From Liolophura sinensis (taxonomy: Eukaryota > Mollusca > Polyplacophora > Chitonida > Chitonidae), in NCBI RefSeq assembly GCF_032854445.1, contig NC_088301.1, forward strand, positions 29,994,402 through 30,058,401: 64,000 bases of DNA, in the 5' to 3' direction. Shown piece by piece: positions 44,921 through 56,856 of this stretch (the stretch's first letter is position 1; each line of letters starts with the position of its first letter). Both the position numbers and the translations under genes were made by a program. The notes under the pieces were generated by a model. The model had not been told where the DNA came from. It ran no database searches and saw only the letters and a list, made by a program, of their open reading frames with translations.

Positions 44921-46938
44921 GCCATGAATAAAGAGCCAAGTACTGCTTTGTTTCACCACAACACGAATCTCTCTTCACAGTGAAGGAAAGATTCTCTTTC
45001 TCCAGCCAATAATTTTCACGGTGTCCTCCAAGACACCCCCCCCCCCCCCCGATCATCACAGTAACCTCCAGTCCTCTGAGAACAAAAAAGTCCTCCGTCC
45101 CACTTCGCCTTGCGTCTCGTGTCACACCTCCAGGAATGAATTAGTTGGTACCCTTCAGGGAACGCGGCAGCTTCGACATACCTGGTACCTGGTTCCACAG
45201 GTTAAACATTACTTAATGGTATTATGTATATAGCTTTAAAACGTCTCAGTCGGCAAAATGTTATCTAAATTTTTAAATCATTTTCCCTATAAACAAGGGA
45301 TGTAGTTTATGTAGTTTACTCTGAAAACTTTATGGACAAACTTTGCTGCATGATAAAACTCTTCGATAAGTAGCTTTTCTAACAAGTATACAGAGTATAT
45401 GTAGATGTCGTACCAAATATCAGATGAAATTGCTGAGCACTAAATAAGCTCCCGTACATTTTTCTACTTCAGTAATTCTGTTGTCTATGGTGCGTCCATT
45501 TTGACAGTGACCATTGACAGTGACCTTTGACAGTGGTTTGAATAGTGGTTCTCGTCGGAAGACGAGAAGATCGCAAATAAGCAAATCAGGAAAACACGCG
45601 TATTTGGACATTCCCTGACACAGAAAGTATAGGCCTACCAGACTAGAACCAGAAAATTAAACAACATATAACTTCTTTAACAGATTACATCGTTGTGCCT
45701 TTACACAAGCTACTTATGGTAACTACGTAGATCTCTTCTGGAACTGCCTCCAACTCGAATGCACCGCCTCAAACGTCTCTTTAAAACAAACCGTGCACAT
45801 CTGCAGTTTCAGTTCTCTTGAAAATTGTCACGCATTAAGATAACATAAATTACATGTAAATAAATGTAAATAATGTTCATAGGCGGGTTAAAATCTTCGT
45901 TTCCAGGACATACACGTGGGTTAGCATTGTTCATATTCCACATGTATAACATGACTTAAATAGGAAGGACTACACATTACACAAACCGCATTTACATTGA
46001 ATATATAGGAATATACAGGGGAGTTAAATGAGAACGACATCGAGTGATGACATTGTCGTAGTTTACAATGGTCATATACAAAACCGATGAAATCTGGTCA
46101 AATTGCCAATTTATACCCCAGTTAAGATTTTATTCTAGGCATGAGGTGGTTAACACACTGTTCATATTCAACATGCATGACTGGGTAATTTCTCCCTAAA
46201 CACTGGTACACTGTATATGTGTATTTATTTTCTATTTTTCGACGACATTTTCACAGAGGAAAGGCCAATATTCATATTGTTGGTAGACCTACTGGTAACT
46301 ATGTACCCGGTAACTGGAACGGATTTAACTTGTAAATACATCGCCGCGTCCCAGACACACGTGTTACTTCTCACGCTCACCTTATTCTTTGTATAAACTT
46401 TTCTGCAGCTACGCTTATGTCATGAAATATCCGTCACAACTTTGTTAATAGTATATACAATTAAACGTGAGTAATGGGTCGTTGATTTATGTTGTAGTCA
46501 GACCATATGTGATAAATAAGTCATTGTTTTTCTGTTGTAGTTAGACAATAAATGCTAAATAAGTCATCGGTTTTCTGCTCTGGTTCGGCCATCTCTGATA
46601 AATAAGTTTTGACGCCATGCCATGCCATAATGTTTAATTTATTGACGTGAAGAATTCAGTTGTCATGCGCATACATACACTGCAAAGTATTATAGTGTGA
46701 TATACACTATATATCACTGGGCACTATTTGTTCACTGGTTCACCATAATATTCGACGTCTCGTTCATGATTTTATATCTCATTGGACTCGTCACATATAG
46801 TACACTTATGGTCCCTGCTTTATCGCAGGCTCAGTCTATATGTTTACTTTACCCCCAAAAGCAATAAAACTGCGTTCTTACTGTATTTTTGTATTTACGC
46901 TGTTTTTTTTGCATTCGAGTTTGCTTCCTGCATGTTAG
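44921..46938. other. No gene recognised; poly-C tract
   Basis: Contains a run of about 16 C near 45037-45052. Frames here are short and featureless. It ends where the duplication copy B begins. Confidence 0.35.
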
Positions 46939-47274
46939 TTTAATTATATTCCAAATGTGTGTAAATGTACATGTGGTTCACTGATGTTGAAGCAGTTCTC
47001 TTCTGTAACTTTCAGAATGAGTATTTTGATTCATGCGCCGGGTTTAATCTGTTAATTAACCTTTTTTTGCAAATACAGCTGTGGTGTACTGTCCAATGTC
47101 ATTCCTCACCAACAGCTCACGGCAGGATTACATATGGAACATTTTACTTCAAACCATACACAAATACATAATACATAAATAAAACATAAGGTACAATATT
47201 TCATCAAACTGGGTAAATTTTATCTCCTCTGCGACAATTAAGGAAATGAAGAAATACATATGTAATATGTAAAG

Positions 47275-47945
47275 GTGACAAAGCTGGACAAGTATATTAC
47301 AATTCAATATGCAATAGAGCTGAACAAGTATATAACAATTCAATATGCGATAGAGCTGAGCAAGTTTATAACAATTTAATATGCGACAGAGCTGAGCAAG
47401 TATATAACAGTTCAATATGCGACAGAGCTGAGCAAGTATATAACAATTTAATGTGTGACACAGCTGAACAAGTGTACAATCTAATATGTGACATAGCTGC
47501 ACAAGTATATAACAATTCAGTATGCGACAGAGCTGAACAAGCTTACACCAATTTAATCTCTGACACAGCTGAACAAGTATATAACAATTCAATATGCAAC
47601 AGAGCTGAGCAAGTATATAACAATTTAATGTGTGACACAGCTGAACAAGTGTACAATCTAATATGTGACATAGCTGCACAAGTATATAACAATTCAGTAT
47701 GCGACAGAGCTGAACAAGCGTACACCAATTTAATCTCTGACACAGCTGAACAAGTATATAACAATTCAATATGCAACAGAGCTGAGCAAGTATATAACAA
47801 TTTAATATGCGACAGAGCATCTCAGCAGTATATTTTGCCAAACTAGGTAAATTTTATCTCCTCTGTGACAATTAAGGAAGTGAAGAAATGCATAAGTAAC
47901 ATGTAAAGGTGACCAAGCTGGACAAGTATATTACAATATATGACG
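47275..47945. repeat. 36-bp minisatellite (copy B) with 177-bp higher-order repeat
   Basis: Same unit as 2045-2935 but about 18 units. A five-unit block starting 'atgtgtgacacagctgaaca' at 47451 is repeated at 47628, a 177-bp higher-order step not seen twice in copy A. The 230-codon minus frame across it is an artefact. Confidence 0.9.
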
Positions 47946-48433
47946 GTAAAAGACAATTTTGTAAATGTGATTGTGACGTCATAATACATGTACTCAGAGC
48001 CAAACTATCTAACTGTTTTGTAAGGAATTGACCTGATCATTTCATTACACCATCAACCTGCCTGAATATTTAAAACAGACACCCCGAATATATTTTAGGA
48101 TGTGATGTTAATTGACAAGGGTTTTGGTTAAATTTCGAACAGCACTTAAATGTATTTCAAGAAATAAATCCTGGTGCCAATTTCACAAAGCCACTTTTAA
48201 CTTTAATTCAAAACCTCATCACAATGTTTATTTTTTGGTGCTGAAAGTTTGAGACATTTGATAACAGTAATGTGGTGGTCACTATTGGGATTACTGGGGT
48301 TAAACAATAAGCTCTAAAATGGTATTCAAATCTTGACTTAAGTCACAAATGGCTTTGTGGAATTTGCTCCTGGTTTTTGCAAACAAATGCCTCTGAAATA
48401 AATGATTTAATGGCGTTTCAATGAACACATTCT
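47946..48433. other. 3' flank of receptor gene B
   Basis: Counterpart of 2936-3409, downstream of the gene B stop codon. Confidence 0.4.
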
Positions 48434-48719
48434 TCACTGTTTGGTTGACGGCACTGTTGTGTTTGGGTAAACACTTGAGCTCAAATTGGTGTAATTGGTG
48501 TCCTTGTCCGCCTCCAGCAGGGATAAGCGGATCTTGTCATACTTCTTCTCGGTGACGGCTTCATAATGACCCTCCTCCTCGACCGCCATGTTGTAGTACG
48601 TGACCGTGTCGGAGTCATGTCCGGCATTTGGCACCTCAGGGATGGGAACCTCGTGTGTGACGCCAGTGTTCCTGGTTGAGCTCTCTGTTCCATCTGGGGA
48701 ACCAGACTGACGTCTTCTT
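48434..48719 (-). CDS. Receptor gene B, last coding exon: cytoplasmic tail with ITAM-like motif
   Basis: Same length (286 nt), acceptor ('tttcag') and stop position as in copy A. The YxxM (YYNM), HYEAV, YDKI and YTNL sites are all kept, with the 12-residue spacing of the last two intact. One upstream Tyr of copy A (VTYEV) is His here. About nine residues differ in 94, none in the ITAM core. Retained frame and motif suggest both genes were functional after duplication. Confidence 0.85.
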
Positions 48720-49063
48720 CTGAAACAAGACATGTACCTCCTGCTTATTTCATAGCGGTAAAAATCAACGAAACATGTCAACACAACGAAGTATACATCT
48801 GTTATAGACCGCACATTTAATATGTTACTGGACCACTCGCTGGCTGAGCGGTAAAATGACCTGTTCACATTTATATCCACTTGATCTTGACCCAAGAGGT
48901 CGTTGTCCTGTGACCTCTACCACAGAATTCCTTGACTTAAACCCGTTATACAAGCGAAAAATTTTCATGACTTTATGAATGAATAAAATGTTCCTGCTTA
49001 TGCCCTTAACAGGGGTAAGGTCTCACTAATATCATGTTTTAGACTGTAACCCCACAAGAATTG

Positions 49064-49297
49064 ATTTTTTTTTTTTTTTTTTTTGATTGGTGTTTTACGC
49101 CGTACTCAAGAATATTTCACTTATACGACGGCGGCCAGCATTATGGTGGGTGGAAACCGGGCAGAGCCCGGGGGAAACCCACGACCATCCGCAGGGAGCT
49201 GACAGACCTTCCCACATACGGCCGGAGAGAAAGCCAGCATGAGCTGGACTTGAACTCACAGCGACCGCATTGGTGAGAGACTCCTGGGTCATTACGC
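49064..49297 (-). mobile_element. tRNA-related SINE inserted after the segmental duplication
   Basis: Begins on the plus strand with an ~18-T run (the reversed tail), then 'gattggtgttttacgccgta', and ends inside the tRNA-like head ('gtgagagactcctgggtcat'). It is flanked by the 12-bp duplication 'cacaagaattga' at 49052-49063 and 49298-49309. Copy A has one 'cacaagaattga' (4032-4043) and no SINE. Confidence 0.92.
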
Positions 49298-49415
49298 ACA
49301 AGAATTGAGCTCCACCTTGATGGGACATACTTAAGCCAGCGAAGGACAGATGTTTCACGTGGCTGTATACAGATCAGAATGACAAATAGGAATTTGAAAA
49401 TCGTTCGACACTTAC

Positions 49416-49506
49416 ACGACGAGGACCAAAGCGGTAATGATAGCTGCTGCCACAATGACACTCATCACAGAGCCGATAATCACACCAGTGTAGTCGATGA
49501 CTAGTA
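49416..49506 (-). CDS. Receptor gene B, transmembrane exon
   Basis: 91 nt, phase 1 in and phase 2 out, donor 'gtaagtgtc' (49407-49415), acceptor 'tttcag'. It encodes the same single hydrophobic helix as 4150-4240. Confidence 0.85.
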
Positions 49507-49739
49507 CTGAAATGATAGCAAGACAATCGTCATTAAACAGGTCTGTGTATTTTTTACTTATTTCACACAAGCTCCTTGAATGAGACTAGCGTTGCTATCA
49601 ATAAACAAAACGCATCTCATGTGGAGATTTTCGGGTCAAAGTATAAATGTGTTGGATGAAAGAATTAACGTATTATTACAATTCAACATTATATTAATCG
49701 GCGTCTGGAGACAATAATTTAGCTCATTTCAGTTATTTA

Positions 49740-49990
49740 TTTCATTTATTTGATTGGTGTACTCAGGAACATGTCACTTAGACGAAGGCGGCAAGCATTG
49801 TTGTAGGAGGAAACCGGACAGAGTGCGGGGAAAACCCACTACCATCGGCAGGTTACAGACAAACCTTCTCACGTACGGCCGCAGAGAAAGCCAGTATGAG
49901 CTCTACCTGAACTCACAGGAACCGCACAGGCTCCTGTGCCATTGCGCCGTGCTGGTGTATAGACCCCCTCGGTCACGGAGGCCCATCATG
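49740..49990 (-). mobile_element. tRNA-related SINE, with head retained
   Basis: Orthologous to the truncated SINE at 4474-4664, but continues to 'ggtcacggaggccc', the 5' end of the tRNA-like head in reverse. The sequence near 49750 is missing a short piece ('tttaacgccg') present in copy A. Confidence 0.8.
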
Positions 49991-50164
49991 TCAATTAAGA
50001 AGCAGAAACTGTTACAACTAGGCATAGTTGATGTCAGATCTACTGAAATGATAAAGCATTCGGTGAAGGAAAGCTCTAATCTTTGCAGTGGAAAGAAAGG
50101 CATCCCACGACAGATCAATTTCCCGATGGTGATTGTATTTGTAGACATAGGGAGCTTTGCGGAA

Positions 50165-50760
50165 GACGTGGAGCTTCGTTGAAGACATGTGGTGCTTCCA
50201 GGAAGACTTGTGGAGCTTCGCGAAAAAAATGGGGTGCTTGTGGAGGACATGTGAAAATTCGCGGAAGACATGGGGTGTTTTCTGGAAGACATAGCTTGCT
50301 TCGTGGAAGAAACGAGGTGCTTCTCGGAAGATATGGGGTGCATCGCGGAAGACATGGGAGCGTCGTGAAAGAAAAGGGGTGGTTTGTGAAAGACATGGTA
50401 TGTTTCGTGAAAGACATGACATGTTTCGGGGAAGACATGGGATATTTTGTGGAAGACATGGGGTACTTCGCGGAAGACAACGAGTTCTTCCTGAAAGACA
50501 TGGGAATGTTTCGTGAAAAACAGCCTGCTTTGTGGAAGACATTGGGGGCTTCACGGAAGATATGTGGAGCTTCGAGGAGAACATGTGGAGCTTTGCGGAA
50601 GACGTGGAGCTTCGCGGAGAACATGTGGAGCTTTGCGGAAGACGTGGAGCTTCGCGGAAGATATGGGGTGTTTCGCAAAAGACATGGGGAGCTTGGTGGA
50701 GGACATGAGATGGCTCGTGGAAGACATGGGTGCTTCCAGAAAAGCATAAGATGTTTTGTG
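50165..50760. repeat. 21-bp minisatellite in gene B intron
   Basis: About 28 units of roughly 21 bp based on 'cttcgcggaagacatgg'. Frames of 226-228 codons on both strands cross it because the unit is 7 codons; they are not genes. Copy A has no counterpart. Confidence 0.88.
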
Positions 50761-50828
50761 TAATTCATTGAATGTTTCGTGGAAGGCATGGCGTGCTTCA
50801 AAGCACCAAAGGTAACATTACACGTGGG

Positions 50829-51322
50829 ACTGATGCAGTTCTCACTACAGGTGTTTACACAGTTATCTCCCCGTGACCCTGATTATGTTACCTGTCCCAC
50901 AGCGCCCCCCCCCCCCCCCCCCCCTGTGTAACCAGAGTTACATTCTCCATCACAGACACCAGTTGTAACGTTACAGGTGAGCTTGACACAGTTCTCACTA
51001 CAGGTAAGTACACAGTTATTTCCTCGTGGCCCTGATTATGTTACCTGTCCCACAGCGCCCCCCTGTGTAACCAGAATTACATCCTCCATCACAGACACCA
51101 GTGGTAACGTTACAGGTGAGCTTGACACAGTTCTCACTACAGGTAAGTACACAGTTATTTCCTCGTGACCCTGATTATGTTACCTGTCCCACAGCGCCCC
51201 CCTGTGTAACCAGAATTACATCCTCCATCACAGACACCAGTGGTAACGTTACAGGTGAGCTTGACACAGTTCTCACTACAGGTAAGTACACAGTTATTTC
51301 CTCGTGACCCTGATTATGTTAC
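50829..51322 (-). repeat. 139-bp exon-copy array next to EGF exon of gene B
   Basis: Three full 139-bp units and one diverged unit (50829-50946, with a poly-C run at 50904-50925). Each holds most of the adjacent EGF exon and its donor ('gggacag|gtaac'), but the first cysteine and the acceptor are replaced by the preceding unit's intron start. Read-through stops at a TAA and 139 is not divisible by three, so the units cannot add domains simply. Confidence 0.82.
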
Positions 51323-51460
51323 CTGTCCCACAGCGCCCCCCTGTGTAACCAGAATTACATCCTCCATCACAGACACCAGTGGTAACGTTACAGGTGAGCT
51401 TGACACAGTTCTCACTACAGGTAAGTACACAGTTATTTCCCCACGTGCCAGGGTCACATG
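51323..51460 (-). CDS. Receptor gene B, EGF-like exon adjacent to the membrane
   Basis: A 138-nt phase 1-1 exon with acceptor 'catttcag' and donor 'gtaac' (51318-51322). It encodes CDPGTWGNNCVLTCSENC, then a CNVTTGVCDGGCNSG segment and YTGGRC, a canonical MEGF/Draper EGF repeat. No copy A counterpart is found, so A lost it or B gained it. It is the source of the 139-bp array that follows. Confidence 0.85.
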
Positions 51461-52141
51461 CTGAAATGAAAATAAACAGATTATTTATTTATGTCCATAC
51501 ATGTTTAGAACTATGACTTCCTAATCCCAGTACACACTTAATGTCTAACTTGTACTTAAGGTGTATTATACCGGCTATGTTCACTCTTACGTCCTAATGA
51601 TTTAGCTCTCTAATCAAGCTAAAGATCAATCTGCCATTTGTCCTCGAAGCTTAACTTCGTATTAACACAACATAAACAAGACGGCCTATCAGTAGATACA
51701 GAACTGTATCCCTCCTGTTTTATATACTCACAGACTGTGAACTACAGTGAGAAAACTCAGGAAATTGGGCGGGAACATATAGCTGGTTAAACACGAAACA
51801 AATATTACATTACAGAAAGGAAGAAGGATCAACTGTTCAATATGAACGCATGTTTACAATAAAGTTTTGTCTTGCGCAGCTGTTCAAGGTTTAGTTATTT
51901 ACCACAGCTTCCATATATTGCTAGGTTTTCTGCTGCACGTGAGGTATACCCTTATCTCCAACTGAAATCCCCCATAATGTAATATAGTGTCGGTGTAGAT
52001 CGGGCTAAAGCCGTCCAGTGTTTGAAGCTTTCTCACTGTATCTCTCCATCGATACAGCTTTTGTTTTTTGCTTTCAATGGTCAATACTCTACTTCTGCGT
52101 ACTATATACCTCCAATTCGACTATTATAAAAAAAATTCAAC
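51461..52141. other. Intron, no feature recognised
   Basis: Single-copy intron of gene B with no copy A counterpart that I can see. Confidence 0.35.
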
Positions 52142-52155
52142 TCTTTCACCACGGC

Positions 52156-52313
52156 GGTATGTGAAAAGGTCTGCCGGCAACCTGCGGATGGTCGTAGATT
52201 TTCCCTGGGCTTTGCGTGGTTCCCTCCCACCATAATACTGGCCGCCGTCGTATAAATGAAATATATTCTTGAGTACGGCGTAAAAGACCAATCTAATAAA
52301 TAAATCAAATAAA
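52156..52313 (+). mobile_element. 5'-truncated SINE with 14-bp target duplication
   Basis: Lacks the tRNA-like head and starts in the middle block ('gaaaaggtctgccggcaacc'); ends 'gagtacggcgtaaaagacca' and (aaat)n. It is flanked by 'tctttcaccacggc' at 52142-52155 and 52314-52327. A headless copy with a clean duplication indicates 5' truncation at insertion, as in LINE-driven retrotransposition. Confidence 0.88.
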
Positions 52314-52401
52314 TCTTTCACCACGGCAGTTGGCTCGTAGAGTTCATAGGTCAACACATAACAGTGTGTCTTGGAAAAACTACAAGCAATCTTACAGCAC
52401 A

Positions 52402-52659
52402 AGTAGGGGCCTTCGTGGCTCAGTTGGTTAGCGCGCCAGCGCAGCGTAATGATCCAGGAGCCTCTCACCAATGCGGTCGCTGTGAGTTCATGTCCACCTC
52501 ATGCTGGCTTCCTCTCCAACCGTACGCGGGAAGGTCCTCCAGCAACCTGCGGATGGTCGTGGGTTTCTCGGCTTCCTCCCATCATAATGATGACCGCCGA
52601 CGTACAAGTGAAATATTCCTGAGTACGGTGTAAAACACCGATCAAATCAATAAATAAAT
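52402..52659 (+). mobile_element. tRNA-related SINE, full length
   Basis: Best preserved member here. The head starts 'ggggccttcgtggctcagtt' with 'tggttagcgcgccagcgcag' (A-box region) and 'gctgtgagttcatgtcc' (B-box region). It continues through the complete middle and the family 3' end, with an (aaat)n tail. The flanks share 'tacagcaca' (52393-52401 and 52660-52668), a likely target duplication. Its 3' end probably mimics the tail of a partner LINE. Confidence 0.9.
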
Positions 52660-52863
52660 ACAGCACAGCATCTGCAGAATTGGCCTTTAAGTTGAATTAC
52701 TCTTAAGACAAGGCCTTTGCACACCAACTTCATTTGAGAAGAATATTTTCAAAGCAGTAGCGAACATTGCACCGACGAGTACACCGAAGTTATGTGTGTC
52801 CGGTGGCACAGCAGTGAATACCTGATGAACAGCTGTGAATGCAGTAAAGAAAAGTCTACTCAC

Positions 52864-52953
52864 GTGTACAGCGAAGTCCTATATGTCCGGTGGCACAGCG
52901 GGGATCCCCCGTGGGACATACCCAGTCAGGGCCCCATCTGTACGAGCTGCAGC
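52864..52953 (-). CDS. Receptor gene B, EGF-like exon 7 with 54-nt in-frame deletion
   Basis: Counterpart of 6552-6695 with the same acceptor and donor, but 90 nt instead of 144. Comparison gives a clean loss of 54 nt between GPDC and the CPTGDP segment. The phase is preserved, but most internal cysteines are gone, so the module cannot fold as a normal EGF repeat. A single 86-bp-type exon-edge unit lies downstream (about 52790-52860). It could be skipped or encode a linker. Confidence 0.72.
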
Positions 52954-53488
52954 CTGATCGTATAAATAAATCACTGGTATTATTTGTCCAGTTTACAATT
53001 ATATAACTAATCCAACGCCGATAAGTTTACAGGACCATGTTCAAATGTAGCTGTCAGGGCTGTCAGCTATGGCGAGGGTTCAAGGAAGTATTTCATGTGC
53101 CGATTCCTTGTAATTATTCAACATAAGAGGAGAAATATGAAGAAAAAATATCTGCTAAGACAGTTAATGCCCCATCAACTGAAACGAGGTCTGACATGGC
53201 TGACTGGTGTGAGCAATAAAAGTCTAGTGCGAAGTGCCTGATGTCAATTTCCTGACGTCTATGATTTTTTTGTCTCTTGAAAAGAAAGTTTGTTGACAAT
53301 ATCATACAGAAACCTTCTTAAAAATAAAAATATCATTCGTGGTTAAGATTGTCGTGCACAAATCATCAGAATTACAGAAAAGTCTGTGTCTACGGCAGCA
53401 ACATAACAACTGAACCTGAGCTGTGAAGGCTGACATAGGGGTTTTGAGAAGTACGTGTGTGTTGAAATGATATGAAGTTGGTACCTCA
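52954..53488. other. Intron, no feature recognised
   Basis: Counterpart of 6696-7229. Confidence 0.35.
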
Positions 53489-54323
53489 CTAAACAGCCGA
53501 CTGATTCACACCATTTTTCAACACTGATGTGAAAATAGTTTTCATTGGTGAAACATTATCTTCGAAAACAAGGAAATTCCTGGCTTTGTAAATTGTCAGC
53601 CTCGCCCTGCTACAAACTCGGTTGACAAACAAAAAGTTAACTCTCTTTGGACCTTTCAAAAGCCCAAATAACATAAAATACTGATAAGGGGTAGTCTTTA
53701 AGATTATCGGTGAACCATGATTGAACTATATCAGGTATATAAGAAATAAAATCCTTCAGCTTCTCACAGTTCACAAAGTGATGCAGGAGATGTTCTACAT
53801 ATACATTACAAAATACACGTCAGTTAGCATGTATTAACCCGAACCTATACATTTTTTCTCTCGTATACACAACATCATGCTTTATTTTCCAGTCTAACTA
53901 TATGCAATCTGTACTTTTTCCCTGAAGGACATACGTCTGTAAAGAATTCATCAAACGCTAATGTTGGGAAAACTCGACGCCAGTATTCATAAGCCGCAGG
54001 GTCTTTTTGAGAAAAGACTGACATTTGCCGGCTCACCGTCATGCATAGCCTTGAGTTCACATATGTTTTGCCATTTGCCAATGGACTTGTCGAATTAACC
54101 AAAAATTTAAAGTGTCCCCTGTTCTTAAAATCAGGAATTGGTGCATCACGAGATAGCTTTCATTAACATTAAGTACCGTTGAAGTGCCACATATGATATC
54201 TGTGCGTGCAGTATTAATGGAGACATGGGCCAGACTGCTATTCACATTGCTATTCACAAAAGCGCCTCCTGGTATTAGAATCGGCAATGACTGCATCACG
54301 TGATAGCCCATATCAAGAGTCAT
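53489..54323 (-). mobile_element. Probable LINE remnant (copy B)
   Basis: Same fossil as 7230-8066. The VNFLFVNRVCSRARLTIYKARN frame at 53489-53674 and the WRRVFPTLAFDEFFTD segment near 53960 are a little better preserved. The three-unit tandem block follows to about 54500. Confidence 0.4.
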
Positions 54324-54939
54324 TAATGTACCAACTATGATGTGTGTAGATGCAGCATTAATGGAAATGTGGGTCAGACTGCTATTTACAGAAGCGCTCT
54401 CTGCTCTTAAAATCGAGAATTATTGATATTACGTGATAGCCCGCATTAAGTGCCGTTAATGTACCAAAAATGATGTCTGTAAGAGCAGTATTATTGGACA
54501 TATAGCCTAATATATAATTTATAGAAATAATGACTTGTCAGCGTTGAATAGCCAACCGCTATCTGTGAAAACAGTCAAACTTTACTCATGTTCAAAAACT
54601 TAGATCTGGCAGCAAGGCTACCAAGAGCTGGCCTGTACGAGGCGAAGAAATGCATAACTTTAGTTCAAAGTCGTGAATTTGATAATTTACAATAATAAAT
54701 ATACACACAGAGCATCGACGATTGATCATACCCCTAGTGTCATAGTGCTTTATATGTATGTAATACAATACATTACTGTACAATACTCTCTGAGACACCA
54801 TCCCTAACATTCACTTTAACATTGGTTCTAATACACAATACATAGCGCTGCGTAATGACTCAGGAGCTTCTCACCAATGCAATCGCTGTGAGGTCCAGCT
54901 CTGGCTTCCTCTCGTACCACTTCATCCAAGATTGAATTT

Positions 54940-55070
54940 ATTTATTTATTTGATTGGTGTTTTACGCCATACTCCGACGGTGGCCAGCATTATGGTGAGA
55001 GGAAACCGAGCAGGCCGGGAAGGAGAGGAAACCGGGGGAAGCACACGACCATCCGCAGTTTGCTGCTTCA
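54940..55070 (-). mobile_element. SINE fragment (copy B of 8677-8811)
   Basis: Same insertion as in copy A, flanked by 'caagatt' on both sides. It therefore predates the segmental duplication. Confidence 0.75.
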
Positions 55071-55124
55071 AGATTAGAAGTTTTTGACTTTAGCTCAAAG
55101 CGTTTTATCAAAACAAGCCCCCAT

Positions 55125-56718
55125 GACTGCCCTCCATGCACTCACCTGTCTTATAAACAGGCCCCATGACTGCCCTCCATGCACTCACTTGTTTTACAAA
55201 CATGCCCATGAATATCCTCCATGCACACATCTGTCTTACAAACAGACCCCATGAATGCCCTTATTACACTCACCTGTCTTACAAACATAACTCATAAATA
55301 TCCTCCATGCACACACCTGTCTTACAAACAGGCCCCATGACTTCCCTCCATGTACACACGTGTCTTATAAACAGGCCAAATGATTGCCCTCCATGCACAC
55401 ACCTGTCTTATAAAGAGCCCATTACTACCCTCCATGTCCTCACCTGTCTTACAAACAGGCCCCATGAATGCTCTCCATGCACTCACCTGTCTAACAAACA
55501 GGCGCCATGAAGCCCTCCATCCACTCACCCGTCTCATAAACAGACCCCAATACAACCCTCCATCGACTCACCAGTTTTACAAACAGGTTCAATGACTGCC
55601 CCCCATGCTTTGGGCTAAAGTCTTATAAACAGCACCCATGACTACCCTACAAAAACTCTCCTGTCTTACAAACATGCCCCATGAATATCCTCCATGCACG
55701 CACCTGTCTTAGAAACAGGCCACATGATTGCCCTCCATGCACCCACCTGTCATACAAACATGTCCCATCATTGCCCTCCATGCATTCACCTGTCTCACAA
55801 ACAGACCCCATGACAACCCTCCATCCTCCCACCAGTCTTACAAACAGGTCCTATGACTGCCCTCCATGCCCTTACCTGTCTTACAAACAGACCCCATGAT
55901 TCACCTCCATGCATTCACTTGTCTTACTAACAGGCCCCATGAATGCCCTCCATGCTTGGGGCTAAAGTCTTATAAAAAGGACACATGACTACCCTCCATG
56001 CCCTCCACTGTCTTACTAACATGCCCCATAAATGTCTTCCATTACAAACAGGCCCCACGAATGCCCTCCATGCACTTATCTGTCTTACAAACAGGTTCCA
56101 TGACTGTCCTCAAAGCACACACCCATCTTACAAACAGGCCCCATGACTTCCTTCCATGAACTCACTTTACATAGAAGCCCCATGACTGCCCTCCGTGCAT
56201 TCGCCTGTCTTACAAACCGGCCCCATGAATGCCTTCCATCCACTCACCTGTCTTATAAACTGGACCACTGACTACCCCCATGCCCTCACCTGTCTTACAA
56301 ACAGGCCCCATAAATGCCCTCCATGCACACACCTGTCTTACAAACAGGCCCCATAAATGCCCTTCATGCGCACACCTGTCTTACAAACAGGACCACTGAC
56401 TACCCTCCATGCCCTCACCTGTCTTACAAACAGGCCCCATAAATGCCCTCCATGCACCCACCTGTCTTACAAACAGGCCCCATTAATGCCCTCCATGCAC
56501 ACACCTGTCTTACAAACAAGCCCCATGACTGCCCTTCACGCCCTCACCTGTCTTACAAACAGGCCCCATTAATGCCCTCCATGCACACACCTGTCTTACA
56601 AACAGGCCCCAAGACTGCCCTTCACGTCCTCACCTGTCTTACAAACAGGCCCCATTAATGCCCTCCATGCATACACCTGTCTTACAAACAGGTCCCGTGA
56701 CTACCCTCTACTACTCAC
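55125..56718. repeat. 43-bp splice-donor minisatellite (copy B)
   Basis: About 37 units, unit by unit close to 8865-10548. The order diverges mainly at the end next to the exon (56280-56700), where dimers were exchanged. The 'gtaagacag|gtgag' core is kept in most units. Confidence 0.9.
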
Positions 56719-56856
56719 TTGTCTTACAGACAGTTCCTTTCCAGCCAGCGGCACAACCCTGGCAGCTGCCATCAGTGTGATGACAGGATCCAGTACCATC
56801 AAAACAGTTTCCACACTCTTCAGCACAGTTACTGCCATAGTAGCCATCATCACATT
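56719..56856 (-). CDS. Receptor gene B, EGF-like exon 6
   Basis: 138 nt, phase 1-1, acceptor 'ctgtag', donor 'gtgagt' (56713-56718). Nearly identical to 10549-10686: the module keeps all cysteines, with CFDGTGSC instead of CVDGSGSC in the middle. Confidence 0.88.

Noticed and set aside
47149-47841. 230-codon minus frame with repeated ILNCYILVQLC
   Set aside because: Read-through of the 36-bp array.
50083-50801. 226-228-codon frames on both strands
   Set aside because: 21-bp minisatellite; neither strand shows a domain or splice context.
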